Origin: an uncultured Prevotella sp.
Lineage (GTDB): Bacteria > Bacteroidota > Bacteroidia > Bacteroidales > Bacteroidaceae
DNA length: 64,000 nucleotides
NCBI GenBank assembly: GCA_946188165.1
Contig: CAMHTW010000007.1
Coordinates: 31,531 to 95,530 of the forward strand
Direction: 5' to 3'
Under the pieces are notes generated by a model. That model was not told the DNA's origin, made no database searches, and was given only the letters and a program-made list of their open reading frames with translations. Positions 34,814 through 45,050 of the stretch are shown here, piece after piece (the first letter of the stretch is position 1; each line of letters begins with the position of its first letter). Position numbers and translations under genes: made by a program.

Positions 34814-36886
34814 TTAGTTGATCAGGAAGATCTTCTCCTTGCCATTATAGGTTACCTTCACTGTGGCACGGCCATCAACGATACGACTGTGATCGTACGA
34901 GATTGAACCCTTTGTCGCATTGCTGGTAACCCCAATCTTAGAATCTGCCTTCAGTGGTGCATAGAGTTGGTAGTGGTTGCACTCAGTATAACCGTTGGCA
35001 TTGGTCGACATGATGGGCTGAGCAGGGATATTCAGCTTCTTGCCATCAACAGTGATGGTCACCTCAGGCACCATAGGAGCCGTATGGTCTGCACCCTTCG
35101 AGAAACTGATGCCGTGGAGGTCGAACAAACCCTGCGGACGCTGGGGCTGCTGGGGACCACGACGGCCACCAAACTGCGGACGACCCTGAGGCTGTTCGGG
35201 CTGCTTGATTTCTGGACCGTCCACCACAAGATAGATGGCGTGCTTACCCGTGAGACCCTCTACAGCTGGAACGGCTGCATAATACATCGATGTCCTACGT
35301 TCAGCAGCTGCGGGCACATCTATCACACCAATCTCCTGACCCTTCCAAGGATTATCGAGCTTGATGTGAATCTTAAAGGCGCCCTTGCCACCAGGCGTCA
35401 GATTGAGACCGATCGTAGTCTTGTCGCCAGCTTTAGTGCCCTCGAAAGCCTTCACGCCCTTGGTGTCCTTGTCAAGACCGCCAAAGCCGAAGTATTTGAA
35501 GCCGACGATGCCACCATTCTGAATACCGGCCAGGTCCATTGAGTTGTTCCATACGTCATGGTTGTCCTGCATCCACTGGTTGCTGTTAGGACCATACATA
35601 AAGCAGGCCAGACCAGCACTATAATAATGATAAGGTGGCAAACCGAAAATCTGGAAGCCCTCACTGGTCACCTCAGCACCTGTATATTCATTGCCATCAG
35701 TAGCCTTTGCCGTCCACACATTATCCTTTGTATAGGGATCGTAGGCTGTAATCTTCACAACACCACCCTTGGCTACAGGTTTCTTGTCCCACGTAATCTT
35801 CACGGGAGCAACCATGGGCTGGCGGGCATTACCAAAGCCACGAGGAGGACGATGATAGAACACATACCACTGACCGTTAATCTCCTGCAGTGAACCGTGC
35901 GTGTTATGAGCAGCATTGGTAGTAATGAGCTTCGAACCGTCTTCGTTCAGCACGACACCGCGCGAGTCAACCAGCACACCGCCCGAACGCCATGGGCCGA
36001 GGGGAGAGTCACCGAAGGCATAGCGCAGGGCTGAGTTGGTGTTGCCCAGTCCATACTCCTTACCAGAGTAGCCAGAGAATACCATCACGTACTTGTTGCC
36101 AACCTGACGGATACTGGAGGCCTCGAAGAAGTTAAAGTCCAAGGGGTTCTGACCCTTGTAGAGTGCCTTATATTCGCTGCCGGCTTTGTCAAGCAGACGA
36201 CCGTCGGCGCTGCTGGCAGGAATGAAGGGGTCGATAGGCTCAGTACCCTCGCGCTTCGAATACATCGTGTTTTGGTCTAGTTCGACAGCCGTAGAATGCT
36301 GGAAGCCATAGAACACGTATGCACGGTAGCCCTTGTCGTAGTCCTTATCCTTCTTATTAGTGATAGGTTCGATGAACACCGAGGGGTCGAAGTCAATCAG
36401 TGAACCGGGCAGACACTGTGTGCCGTCTGCCGTCAGGTTCACAGGTGTGAAGGGACCGTTAGGACGGTCGCTCTTGCAGACCATGGCGATACGGCGCCAA
36501 CCACGACTGTGAGGATAGAGCCAATAGGTCTTCTTGCCTGTTTCACGGTCGATGGTGCATACCAAGTCGGGGGCAAACATCGTGTCCCACTGACCATTGA
36601 CGAACCATGTAAAGATAGGACCCTCGTCACGCCACTGGCTGAGGTCTTCGACAGGTGCCGACCACATGCGGATATCAGGACCGCAATAGGCGGTATAGGT
36701 CACGTCATGCGAACCGATGATGTAGGCGCGCAACTTACCAGGGTTGTCGGGATCCTCAAAAACACGGGGCTCACCGTCAGGCAGGTGTTCCCACAAGGGC
36801 AGATAAGGGTTTTGCGCCCCTATGGGGCTAACTAACAGTGAAAAGTGAAAAGTGAATAATACCACTAAAAATGCTAATCTCTTCAT
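34814..36886 (-). CDS. GH43-type glycosidase with long C-terminal beta region
   Basis: Secreted protein of 690 residues from the ATG at 36886 (MKRLAFLVV). The five-bladed GH43 propeller is indicated by GEPRVFEDPDNPGKLRAY, MFAPDLVC, DFDPSVFIEP and FNFFEASS (acid Glu) over about 30-390. A beta-sandwich region (about 400-560) follows and a C-terminal domain with a Pro/Gln/Gly-rich linker (PEQPQGRPQFGGRRGPQQPQ written here in part). Activity is probably beta-xylosidase or arabinofuranosidase, but the divergent N-terminus leaves this open. The signal peptide core (FTFHFSLL) and cleavage region (SPIGAQN) are encoded by a heptamer array and a GC hairpin. Neighbours are GH3 and GH115. Confidence 0.8.
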   Translation of the reverse strand: MKRLAFLVVLFTFHFSLLVSPIGAQNPYLPLWEHLPDGEPRVFEDPDNPGKLRAYIIGSHDVTYTAYCGPDIRMWSAPVEDLSQWRDEGPIFTWFVNGQWDTMFAPDLVCTIDRETGKKTYWLYPHSRGWRRIAMVCKSDRPNGPFTPVNLTADGTQCLPGSLIDFDPSVFIEPITNKKDKDYDKGYRAYVFYGFQHSTAVELDQNTMYSKREGTEPIDPFIPASSADGRLLDKAGSEYKALYKGQNPLDFNFFEASSIRQVGNKYVMVFSGYSGKEYGLGNTNSALRYAFGDSPLGPWRSGGVLVDSRGVVLNEDGSKLITTNAAHNTHGSLQEINGQWYVFYHRPPRGFGNARQPMVAPVKITWDKKPVAKGGVVKITAYDPYTKDNVWTAKATDGNEYTGAEVTSEGFQIFGLPPYHYYSAGLACFMYGPNSNQWMQDNHDVWNNSMDLAGIQNGGIVGFKYFGFGGLDKDTKGVKAFEGTKAGDKTTIGLNLTPGGKGAFKIHIKLDNPWKGQEIGVIDVPAAAERRTSMYYAAVPAVEGLTGKHAIYLVVDGPEIKQPEQPQGRPQFGGRRGPQQPQRPQGLFDLHGISFSKGADHTAPMVPEVTITVDGKKLNIPAQPIMSTNANGYTECNHYQLYAPLKADSKIGVTSNATKGSISYDHSRIVDGRATVKVTYNGKEKIFLIN
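36811..36857. repeat. hairpin plus AGTGAAA heptamers encoding a signal peptide
   Basis: TTTGCGCCCC, TAT, GGGGCTAA hairpin (36811-36829), then AGTGAAA, AGTGAAA, AGTGAAT (36837-36857). On the minus strand this encodes the core and cleavage site of the GH43 signal peptide. Confidence 0.8.
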
Positions 36887-36892
36887 TATATA

Positions 36893-36920
36893 TTCAATTA
36901 TCAATTATCAATTATCAATT
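36893..36920. repeat. heptamer array between GH43 and GH115 genes
   Basis: Four ATCAATT-type units fill most of the gap between the start codon at 36886 and the stop codon at 36926. Confidence 0.8.
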
Positions 36921-36925
36921 TTCTA

Positions 36926-39415
36926 TTAGTGCTTCACACTTGTTTCTTCTCCAAACAGATACTGTGACTTATAGCCACCAAAGTCCACCACAATCTTCTC
37001 GAACACGATACCCGGATGTTGCGGACGGATGGTCAGTTCGTGCATATCGGATGTGCCAACAGGCAGTTCGACGACCTTCTCGACAATACGACGGGCCACA
37101 GCGGGGTAGAACTCCGAATACATGTAGGGTTGCTTGTCGAGGAGCGTCTTATTGAAGTTCACCGTCTGAGACTCAGAACCGTCCAAGCTGACAGTGTACT
37201 CATGACCACCCACGTTCAGGAAGTCGAGCGTCGACTTCACCACGACGTGAACCTTTACCGTGCCCTTGACGTCTCTCGGCAGACCGAAACGATAGGTCAG
37301 GCTTGCCTGACCGACAGGCTTGGTGTAGGGCGTCAGCGCCACAGCACTGCGCGTACGTCCATAGTCAGGATAGATGCTCCACTGCGTACCCTCGGAAGCC
37401 GTTGCAGTATAGTAGTGCTCTGCCTCCATAGCTACATACCCTACGGTAGGTGCATCGAAGGTGTAGCCGCCATTGACCATTGAATTTTCAATGCGGGTGG
37501 TCTTTGGCAACGTCTCCTGACGGAAGTTGTCGTTCCATGAGGTATAGCCGATATGCTTCTGAATCATCATACCATCCCACTTGCCCTTAGCCATTACCTT
37601 ATTATAATATTGGCACAGCTGTGCGTCACGCTTGAAACACTTCTCCACCTTGTCGGCCCATTGGTTGGCATCAGGCAAACCAGCCTTAGCCGTATATTGG
37701 TTCATAGCCTGCGAATAGTACATATCATAGAGGTTGGCCATAGCCTGTACGGGGAACAGCAACACCTGACGGAAAGCATCGCGCGCCTCAGCAGGAACCT
37801 CGTCGAAGAGGCGCAGAGCACGGGTCTCCAGAGTCAGATAGTCATCCCTAACGCGCTTCCACTCACCGGTCGGCACATTATAGGTTCTGGCATCCAGCAT
37901 TTCAGGTGTCACACGAGCCATATACTTACAGTTAGTGTTATAGATGTCGGCTGCCTCAACGGCGGTAGCCTCGGAGGCAGAAGCACCGAGCACTGTGCGG
38001 AAGAACGCACGCGTATGGTCGGTCACGTTCTGAAGGTTGTACTCCTTCGGATTCCAAGCCATATCCATAAACAGCGTGATGGGATACTCCATGGGCTTCA
38101 GGTCACCTACGTTCAGAATCCACATACGCTGGATGCCGTGGTCGTAGGCCAGCGAGAGTTGTTCGAACATCTGCTGCGTCTGCGTGACGTTGAGCCATTT
38201 TGTATTACGCGGTGCACCGACATAGTCCACATGATAGTAGATGCCCCATCCACCCTTACGGGCGCGCTCCTTGGCATTGACGGGCACGCGACGGATATTG
38301 CCCCAGTTGTCGTCACTGATCAGTATCATCACGTCGTCAGGCACTTTGAGTCCGGCATCATAATAGTCCTGTACCTCCTTATAGAGTGCCCACACCTGCG
38401 TAGTCTTCTCAGCAGGCTTGCCCGTGACTTCCTTGATAATCTTGCGCTGGTTATTGATGATACGCTCCATCAGCTTCGTGTCGGCCTTGTCGCTCATCGC
38501 CTCGTCGCCGTCACCACGCATACCAATCGTCACAATATCCTCGGTACCCTTCATGCGCTCAATACCTTCACGGAAGAACTGGTCGAGCTTTTTCTGGTTG
38601 GTCTGGTAGTTCCAGGCGCCCCACTCGTTACGCTTACGGGCATACTCTTGGTGGTTGCGGGCCATAGGCTCGTGGTGCGAGGTACCCATGATGACACCCA
38701 TCGCATCGGCGGTCTTCAGATTCTCGGGATCATCGGCATAGAATGCCCAGCCCCACATCGCAGGCCACATAAAGTTACCCTTCAGACGCAGGATGAGTTC
38801 GAAGACCTTGGCATAGAAGCGGTGGTCGCCATAGTCGGTACCAAAAGTATTCTTCACCCATGTCGTCAGACAGGGGGCCTCGTCGTTCAGGAACAAGCCA
38901 CGAAACTCTACCGCAGGCTCTCCATCAGTATATTGTCCAGGCAATATACCTACATAGTTGCGCTTTGTTACGGGAACGTCCATCCACCAGTACCAGGGCG
39001 ACACACCCATCTGGCGCGACAGTTCATAGATGCCATATACTGTACCACGACGGTCACTACCGGCAATAACTACCTGTCCGTCGATGGTGGTGACGATAAA
39101 CTTCTCGCGCTTACCCTTCAGGTCAGCTAACTTACCGCTTTTCACCCATTGATCTATCTGCTTGTTAAAGCCCACCGTACCAATGAGAATAGTACCTTTG
39201 TCACTTGTCGTGGGACGGAAGCTCATCACATTTTGAAAGTCGTTCACCAGACTTGCTGCGGCAATCTTGACGGCCTGCGGCTCTGTGTCAGTGTAGGTTA
39301 TAGTGGCACCTCTCAGTGCCACTGCCCCCCCCTGGTCAGCAAACGTTACGAATGCGTCTGCTGCACTTAGCGACAATGTCGACAATAATAATAGAAAAAT
39401 AGTTTTGATACGCAT
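36926..39415 (-). CDS. GH115 xylan alpha-glucuronidase
   Basis: Secreted enzyme of 829 residues that removes (4-O-methyl-)glucuronic acid from internal xylose of xylan. Signal peptide to about 20 (LSLSAAD). GH115-type N-domain (TILIGTVG, FIVTTIDGQVVIAGSDRRGTVYG is represented by GSDRRGTVYG), then PWYWWMDVPV, the barrel with FRGLFLNDEAP, LRLKGNFMWPAMWG, GTSHHEPM and TIGMRGDGDEAM, and the helical C-terminal part with WNDNFR and a final beta-sandwich. These motifs are characteristic of the family and the length fits. Its partner enzymes in the operon (CE6-CE1, GH43, CE15) indicate attack on acetylated glucuronoxylan. Confidence 0.93.
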   Translation of the reverse strand: MRIKTIFLLLLSTLSLSAADAFVTFADQGGAVALRGATITYTDTEPQAVKIAAASLVNDFQNVMSFRPTTSDKGTILIGTVGFNKQIDQWVKSGKLADLKGKREKFIVTTIDGQVVIAGSDRRGTVYGIYELSRQMGVSPWYWWMDVPVTKRNYVGILPGQYTDGEPAVEFRGLFLNDEAPCLTTWVKNTFGTDYGDHRFYAKVFELILRLKGNFMWPAMWGWAFYADDPENLKTADAMGVIMGTSHHEPMARNHQEYARKRNEWGAWNYQTNQKKLDQFFREGIERMKGTEDIVTIGMRGDGDEAMSDKADTKLMERIINNQRKIIKEVTGKPAEKTTQVWALYKEVQDYYDAGLKVPDDVMILISDDNWGNIRRVPVNAKERARKGGWGIYYHVDYVGAPRNTKWLNVTQTQQMFEQLSLAYDHGIQRMWILNVGDLKPMEYPITLFMDMAWNPKEYNLQNVTDHTRAFFRTVLGASASEATAVEAADIYNTNCKYMARVTPEMLDARTYNVPTGEWKRVRDDYLTLETRALRLFDEVPAEARDAFRQVLLFPVQAMANLYDMYYSQAMNQYTAKAGLPDANQWADKVEKCFKRDAQLCQYYNKVMAKGKWDGMMIQKHIGYTSWNDNFRQETLPKTTRIENSMVNGGYTFDAPTVGYVAMEAEHYYTATASEGTQWSIYPDYGRTRSAVALTPYTKPVGQASLTYRFGLPRDVKGTVKVHVVVKSTLDFLNVGGHEYTVSLDGSESQTVNFNKTLLDKQPYMYSEFYPAVARRIVEKVVELPVGTSDMHELTIRPQHPGIVFEKIVVDFGGYKSQYLFGEETSVKH

Positions 39416-39427
39416 TATATTTTCATT

Positions 39428-41503
<2,076 letters not shown>

Positions 41504-41531
41504 TCACTCTTAAAGCAAAGCTTTCAGGATG

Positions 41532-41600
41532 CAAAATTACGAAATAATTCCCACCCCTACGTCCTATTGATGTTTCACATTCTTTCGTATTTGTTACAAA
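41532..41600 (-). promoter_or_regulatory. promoter of the nine-gene CE/GH operon with upstream palindrome
   Basis: Minus-strand -7 box TAATTTTG at 41539-41532, about 55 nt before the start codon, without a -33 box. TTTGTAACAAA (minus) lies at 41600-41590, 50 bp upstream of the -7 box, that is 22 bp (about two helical turns) farther than at SusC. Confidence 0.6.
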
Positions 41601-41862
41601 TAGAAGTTAGAGAAGTTAAGGGCGTTAGAAGAGACGGGAAAAGAAAGAGGGGTGACTCACGTCAGCCCTCTACTTAATACATACCAAAACTACTTAACTA
41701 TAGTCTATTACCTAACCTAAAAAACAAGCTACAAAGATTATTCATTGTTAATAACGCTGCAAAGATACACATTATTTTATTAACTGGTTTTATATTGTGT
41801 AACACGGACTTTCGTTTTTATAACAATATCTAATACACCATACATTTTACAAGTATCATGAT
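41601..41862. other. intergenic stretch between PUL and DUF349 gene
   Basis: No gene seen. A second minus-strand -7-like box (TATCTTTG, 41767-41760) without a -33 box could give a long leader for the CE6-CE1 operon. The rest is AT-rich without clear structure. Confidence 0.4.
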
Positions 41863-41889
41863 ACAAAAAAAAGGACTCCTAAGAGTCCT
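41863..41889 (-). terminator. rho-independent terminator overlapping the DUF349 stop codon
   Basis: A 7-bp stem, AGGACTC (41872-41878) and GAGTCCT (41883-41889), is followed on the minus strand by eight T. The stop codon (41881-41879) lies in the loop, so the last codons are part of the hairpin. Confidence 0.85.
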
Positions 41890-43738
41890 GTTTTGCATTC
41901 TCGGCATCAATAGCCTTGATCTTATCGCGCACCAGCTGCACCTCATCTTTGAGCTTCTGTACCTTACGGTTCATCTCGTCAATGAGCGTATTACCCTTGC
42001 GACTGGAAGCATTGAGGAAACCGAGGTTATTTTCGTAGGTCTGTACCTCACTCTTCAGCTGTTCGTACTGACGCATCAGACGGGCACGCTCGCTGTCGAG
42101 GGCATTACCACCTCGCTCTGCCACCTGCTTCAGGTTGTCCTTGAACTTCGAAAGACGGCGCTTGGCAACACTGATATTCAAATCCTTATAGAGTTTGTCG
42201 AGCACGGCATGGTATTCGTCATAGAGTTTGTCCTTCTCTTTGAAAGGCACATGTCCAATACCCTGATATTCCTCAACCAACTTCTGGACACGCTCCTGCA
42301 GTCCTTCGCCAGCCTCTTCAGCAGCAGCCTTCAGACGAGCAATGACGTCGCGCTTCTTTTCCAGGTTCTGATACTCCTCGCCACGCTGGCCGAGACCAGC
42401 GGCGTTGCGGGCCTCAAAGAACTTGTTGCAAGCGCCGAGGAACTCCTCCCACAGCTGGTCGCCTAACTTCTTGGGCACCATGCCGATGGTCTTCCACTCC
42501 TTCTGCAGATTGATGAGCTTGTCAGATGTTGATTTCCAATCGGTAGAATCCTGCAGGGCTTTGGCCTTCTCGACGAGTGCACGCTTCTTGTCGGCATTCT
42601 CCTTGAAAGTATTCTTCAAACCCTTGAAGAACTCTGCCTTACGACCGAAGAAGTCGTCACAGGCCGAACGGAAACGCTCGAAAATCTTCACATTCATCTT
42701 CTGTGGTGCAAAACCGATGGTCTTCCACTCTGTCTGCAGGTCAATAATCTGCTTGGTATGCTTCTCCCAGTCTGCACCGGTCTTATTCTCCTCAGCAGCA
42801 ATAGCCTCAATCTGTTCGCAGAGTTTAGTCTTGCGCTCCAGATTCTCTTCCTCCTTGGCACGCAGACCTTCGAAGTGCTGTTGATGACGCTTGTTGATAA
42901 CAGTGGAAGCAGCCTTGAAACGCTGCCAGATTTCTTCACGCAGTTCTTTGCTGACAGGACCAATCTCACGATACTCTTGATGCAGCTTCTGTAACTGATG
43001 GAAAGCACTGATGACATCCTCCTCGTCGGCTAACTTCTCGGCAGCTTCGCAGAGTTTGGTCTTCAACTCCAGGTTCTTCTTGAAGTCATATTCACGTGCC
43101 TCGCTATTCAACTTCAGCAGGTCATAGAACTGCTCGACATACAATTGGTAGTTGCGCCACAGTTCATTGGCCTTCTCGGCAGGCACGTTTTTAATTTCAC
43201 GCCACTCGTCCTGCAGGGCCTTGAAGTCCTTATACGACTTGTTGGCTTCCTCGGGCGAGGTAACCATAGACTTAATCTTCTCGATGATGGCCAGCTTCTT
43301 CTCCAGGTTGTCCTGTTTCTCCTGCTCCTGCTGACGGAACAACTTCTGACGTTTCTCACGAACGACAACCATTTCAGCCTTGAACGCCTCTTCGGTCTGG
43401 TCTGGAACAATCTGATACTGTTCAGGATCGCCACCGCCATCGATATAGGCTTTAAGCTGTGCTTCACGCTCAGCCACGTGCAACTTATAGAAGCAAGTCT
43501 TCAGATAGTCAACTTCGTCCTTCTGAGGTGCCTCTTCACCATGCGCCAACTCACGTACGCGCTCAAGCACTTCCTGCTTGGTCTCGTACTGCTTGCGCTC
43601 GGGCACGGGCTGTTCCTCAGCTGGCTGCTCAGCTGTTGCTTCTTCAACTGCTGCTTCTTCAGCTACTGCTGCATTTTCTACTACGGTCTGTTCTACGGTC
43701 TGCTCCTCAATGGGAGTCTGTTCTTGAGAGTCCATCAT
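41879..43738 (-). CDS. DUF349 repeat protein
   Basis: Cytoplasmic, highly charged protein of 619 residues, almost all helical. An acidic, Glu/Ala/Val-rich N-terminal stretch (about 1-60) is followed by several DUF349 repeats recognisable by LWEEF or IWQRFKAA-like ends and W-K-x-I-G-x-x-P motifs (EWKTIGFAPQKM, EWKTIGMVPKKL, EYREIGPVSKEL, EYQGIGHVPFKE). The C-terminal part is coiled-coil (ERARLMRQYEQLKSEVQTYENN in part). DUF349 proteins are widespread in Bacteroidota; their role is not settled and I assign none. It has its own -7 box and terminator, so it is a single-gene unit. Confidence 0.88.
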   Translation of the reverse strand: MMDSQEQTPIEEQTVEQTVVENAAVAEEAAVEEATAEQPAEEQPVPERKQYETKQEVLERVRELAHGEEAPQKDEVDYLKTCFYKLHVAEREAQLKAYIDGGGDPEQYQIVPDQTEEAFKAEMVVVREKRQKLFRQQEQEKQDNLEKKLAIIEKIKSMVTSPEEANKSYKDFKALQDEWREIKNVPAEKANELWRNYQLYVEQFYDLLKLNSEAREYDFKKNLELKTKLCEAAEKLADEEDVISAFHQLQKLHQEYREIGPVSKELREEIWQRFKAASTVINKRHQQHFEGLRAKEEENLERKTKLCEQIEAIAAEENKTGADWEKHTKQIIDLQTEWKTIGFAPQKMNVKIFERFRSACDDFFGRKAEFFKGLKNTFKENADKKRALVEKAKALQDSTDWKSTSDKLINLQKEWKTIGMVPKKLGDQLWEEFLGACNKFFEARNAAGLGQRGEEYQNLEKKRDVIARLKAAAEEAGEGLQERVQKLVEEYQGIGHVPFKEKDKLYDEYHAVLDKLYKDLNISVAKRRLSKFKDNLKQVAERGGNALDSERARLMRQYEQLKSEVQTYENNLGFLNASSRKGNTLIDEMNRKVQKLKDEVQLVRDKIKAIDAENAKQDS

Positions 43739-43810
43739 CGTTTCAATACGTTTTAGTGAATGATAGGGTTAGTTCATACAATTATTCAGGCTTTTCGCCG
43801 AGATATTCGG

Positions 43811-43818
43811 CAAAATTA
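43811..43818 (-). promoter_or_regulatory. -7 box of the DUF349 gene
   Basis: TAATTTTG on the minus strand, about 72 nt upstream of the start codon; no clear -33 box. Confidence 0.5.
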
Positions 43819-43861
43819 GCAAATAATTCTGAAACAACCTAATTTTTTTTAAAAAAAGTGA

Positions 43862-44788
43862 CTAAATCAGTCGTTTATGCCTGAATACGAGCAACGACAG
43901 CACAGAAATAATGACAGAAATGACAATGGCGACGACAAATCCGATAGGACTGTTTTCCATGCCATTGATGAGGTTCATGCCAAAGAATGAAGCCACCAGC
44001 GTCGGCAACATCAGTATGATAGTGACGGAGGTCAGCGTACGCATGATGGTATTCATATTGTTATTGATAATCGACTGGTAGGTATCCATTGTCGACTCCA
44101 AAATGTTCGAGTAGATGTTCGTCGTCTCACGGGCCTGCGTCATCTCAATGTTGACATCCTCAATCAAGTCGGCATCCAATTCGTCAATCTGCAACTTGAA
44201 CTTCAACTTCTGCAACAGGTTCTCGTTGCCTCTGATGGAGGTCGTGAAGTAGGTCAGCGAGTCCTGCAGTCGCGACAGTCCTATCAGGCTCTCGTTGTTC
44301 ACTTCCTTGTCAAGGTTACGCTTGGCCTTGTCAACCAGCATTGAAATCTGCTTCAGACGCTTCAGATACCACACGGCACTCGAGAGGAACAGCCTGAATA
44401 TCATATCAACATGGTCGGTGAAGCCCACTCCCCGCTTCTGCTGGAAACTGACAAAGTCAATCATCATATTCGTCTCGTAGAAACAGACGGTAATGGTGAC
44501 GTCGCGTTTGTGGATGATACCAAGGGGCACGGTAGTATACGGCGTGCGCGAGCGTACCTCTTTAACATAAGGAATACGCAGGATTATCAACATCCAACCG
44601 TCGTCATACTCGTAACGGGCACGCTCGTCGGTATCGCTAATATCTGAGAGGAAGTAGTCGGGAATCTGAAACTGCTCTTCCAACAACTTCTGATCTTCTT
44701 CCGTCGGACACGTCACTTGTATCCAACTGTTGGGCTGCCATTCATTAATCTGGGTGAGCCCGCCTTGGGTGTTCCAGTAAGTCTTCAT
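43862..44788 (-). CDS. corA: CorA-family Mg2+ transporter
   Basis: Inner-membrane divalent cation channel of 308 residues. A soluble N-terminal domain of alternating strands and long helices (about 1-240) is followed by two transmembrane helices at the C-terminus with the signature GMN (FFGMNLINGMENSPIG) between them, and the usual basic end FRHKRLI. Length and layout fit CorA. Single gene with a structured leader of about 150 nt on the minus strand (44789-44940) containing two small GC stems, which may allow Mg2+- or translation-dependent control; this is inference. Confidence 0.92.
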   Translation of the reverse strand: MKTYWNTQGGLTQINEWQPNSWIQVTCPTEEDQKLLEEQFQIPDYFLSDISDTDERARYEYDDGWMLIILRIPYVKEVRSRTPYTTVPLGIIHKRDVTITVCFYETNMMIDFVSFQQKRGVGFTDHVDMIFRLFLSSAVWYLKRLKQISMLVDKAKRNLDKEVNNESLIGLSRLQDSLTYFTTSIRGNENLLQKLKFKLQIDELDADLIEDVNIEMTQARETTNIYSNILESTMDTYQSIINNNMNTIMRTLTSVTIILMLPTLVASFFGMNLINGMENSPIGFVVAIVISVIISVLSLLVFRHKRLI

Positions 44789-44949
44789 TGTGCTAATCCT
44801 TCTTAAATGATTGACAATTGATAATTAATATTTTAGCGGCAAGAGGATTAGCGGTCTTGCCTGCTATCCTCCGGCCTAAAACTTGTTACTATTCGCCGGA
44901 TAATCGTCCATAATTTTGTTACTTTAATTGTTTATCGGCTGCAAAGATA
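44789..44949 (-). promoter_or_regulatory. corA promoter and structured 5' leader
   Basis: -7 box TATCTTTG (minus) at 44949-44942. The leader holds stems TCCGGC/GCCGGA and GGCAAG/CTTGCC and, near the start codon, three heptamers (ATTGACA, ATTGATA, ATTAATA; 44810-44830). Confidence 0.5.
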
Positions 44950-44989
44950 CGAAATAATTTAAAAGAAAAAAAGTAAAAAGGTAAAAAAG

Positions 44990-45050
44990 TAAAGCACCAT
45001 GCCTCATTTTTTACCTTTTCACTTTCTCATCTCCTCACTTTCTCACTTTT
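44990..45050. repeat. heptamer-like array at the pepD 3' end
   Basis: Plus-strand units related to TTTCACT and CTCACTT surround the pepD stop codon (45045-45043), and a GTAAAAA-type stretch lies just before it. More degenerate than the other arrays. Confidence 0.5.

Noticed and set aside
36926..37490. Heptamer array at about 37471-37485 in the GH115 gene
   Set aside because: Only two units (ATTGACC, ATTGAAT); too short to separate from chance.
37553..39130. 525-codon open frame on the plus strand
   Set aside because: Antisense to the GH115 gene, whose motifs are certain; no family resemblance.
43855..43875. Terminator at the corA stop codon
   Set aside because: Only a 4-bp stem (GACT/AGTC) before a T-tract; possible but weak, so not listed as a feature.
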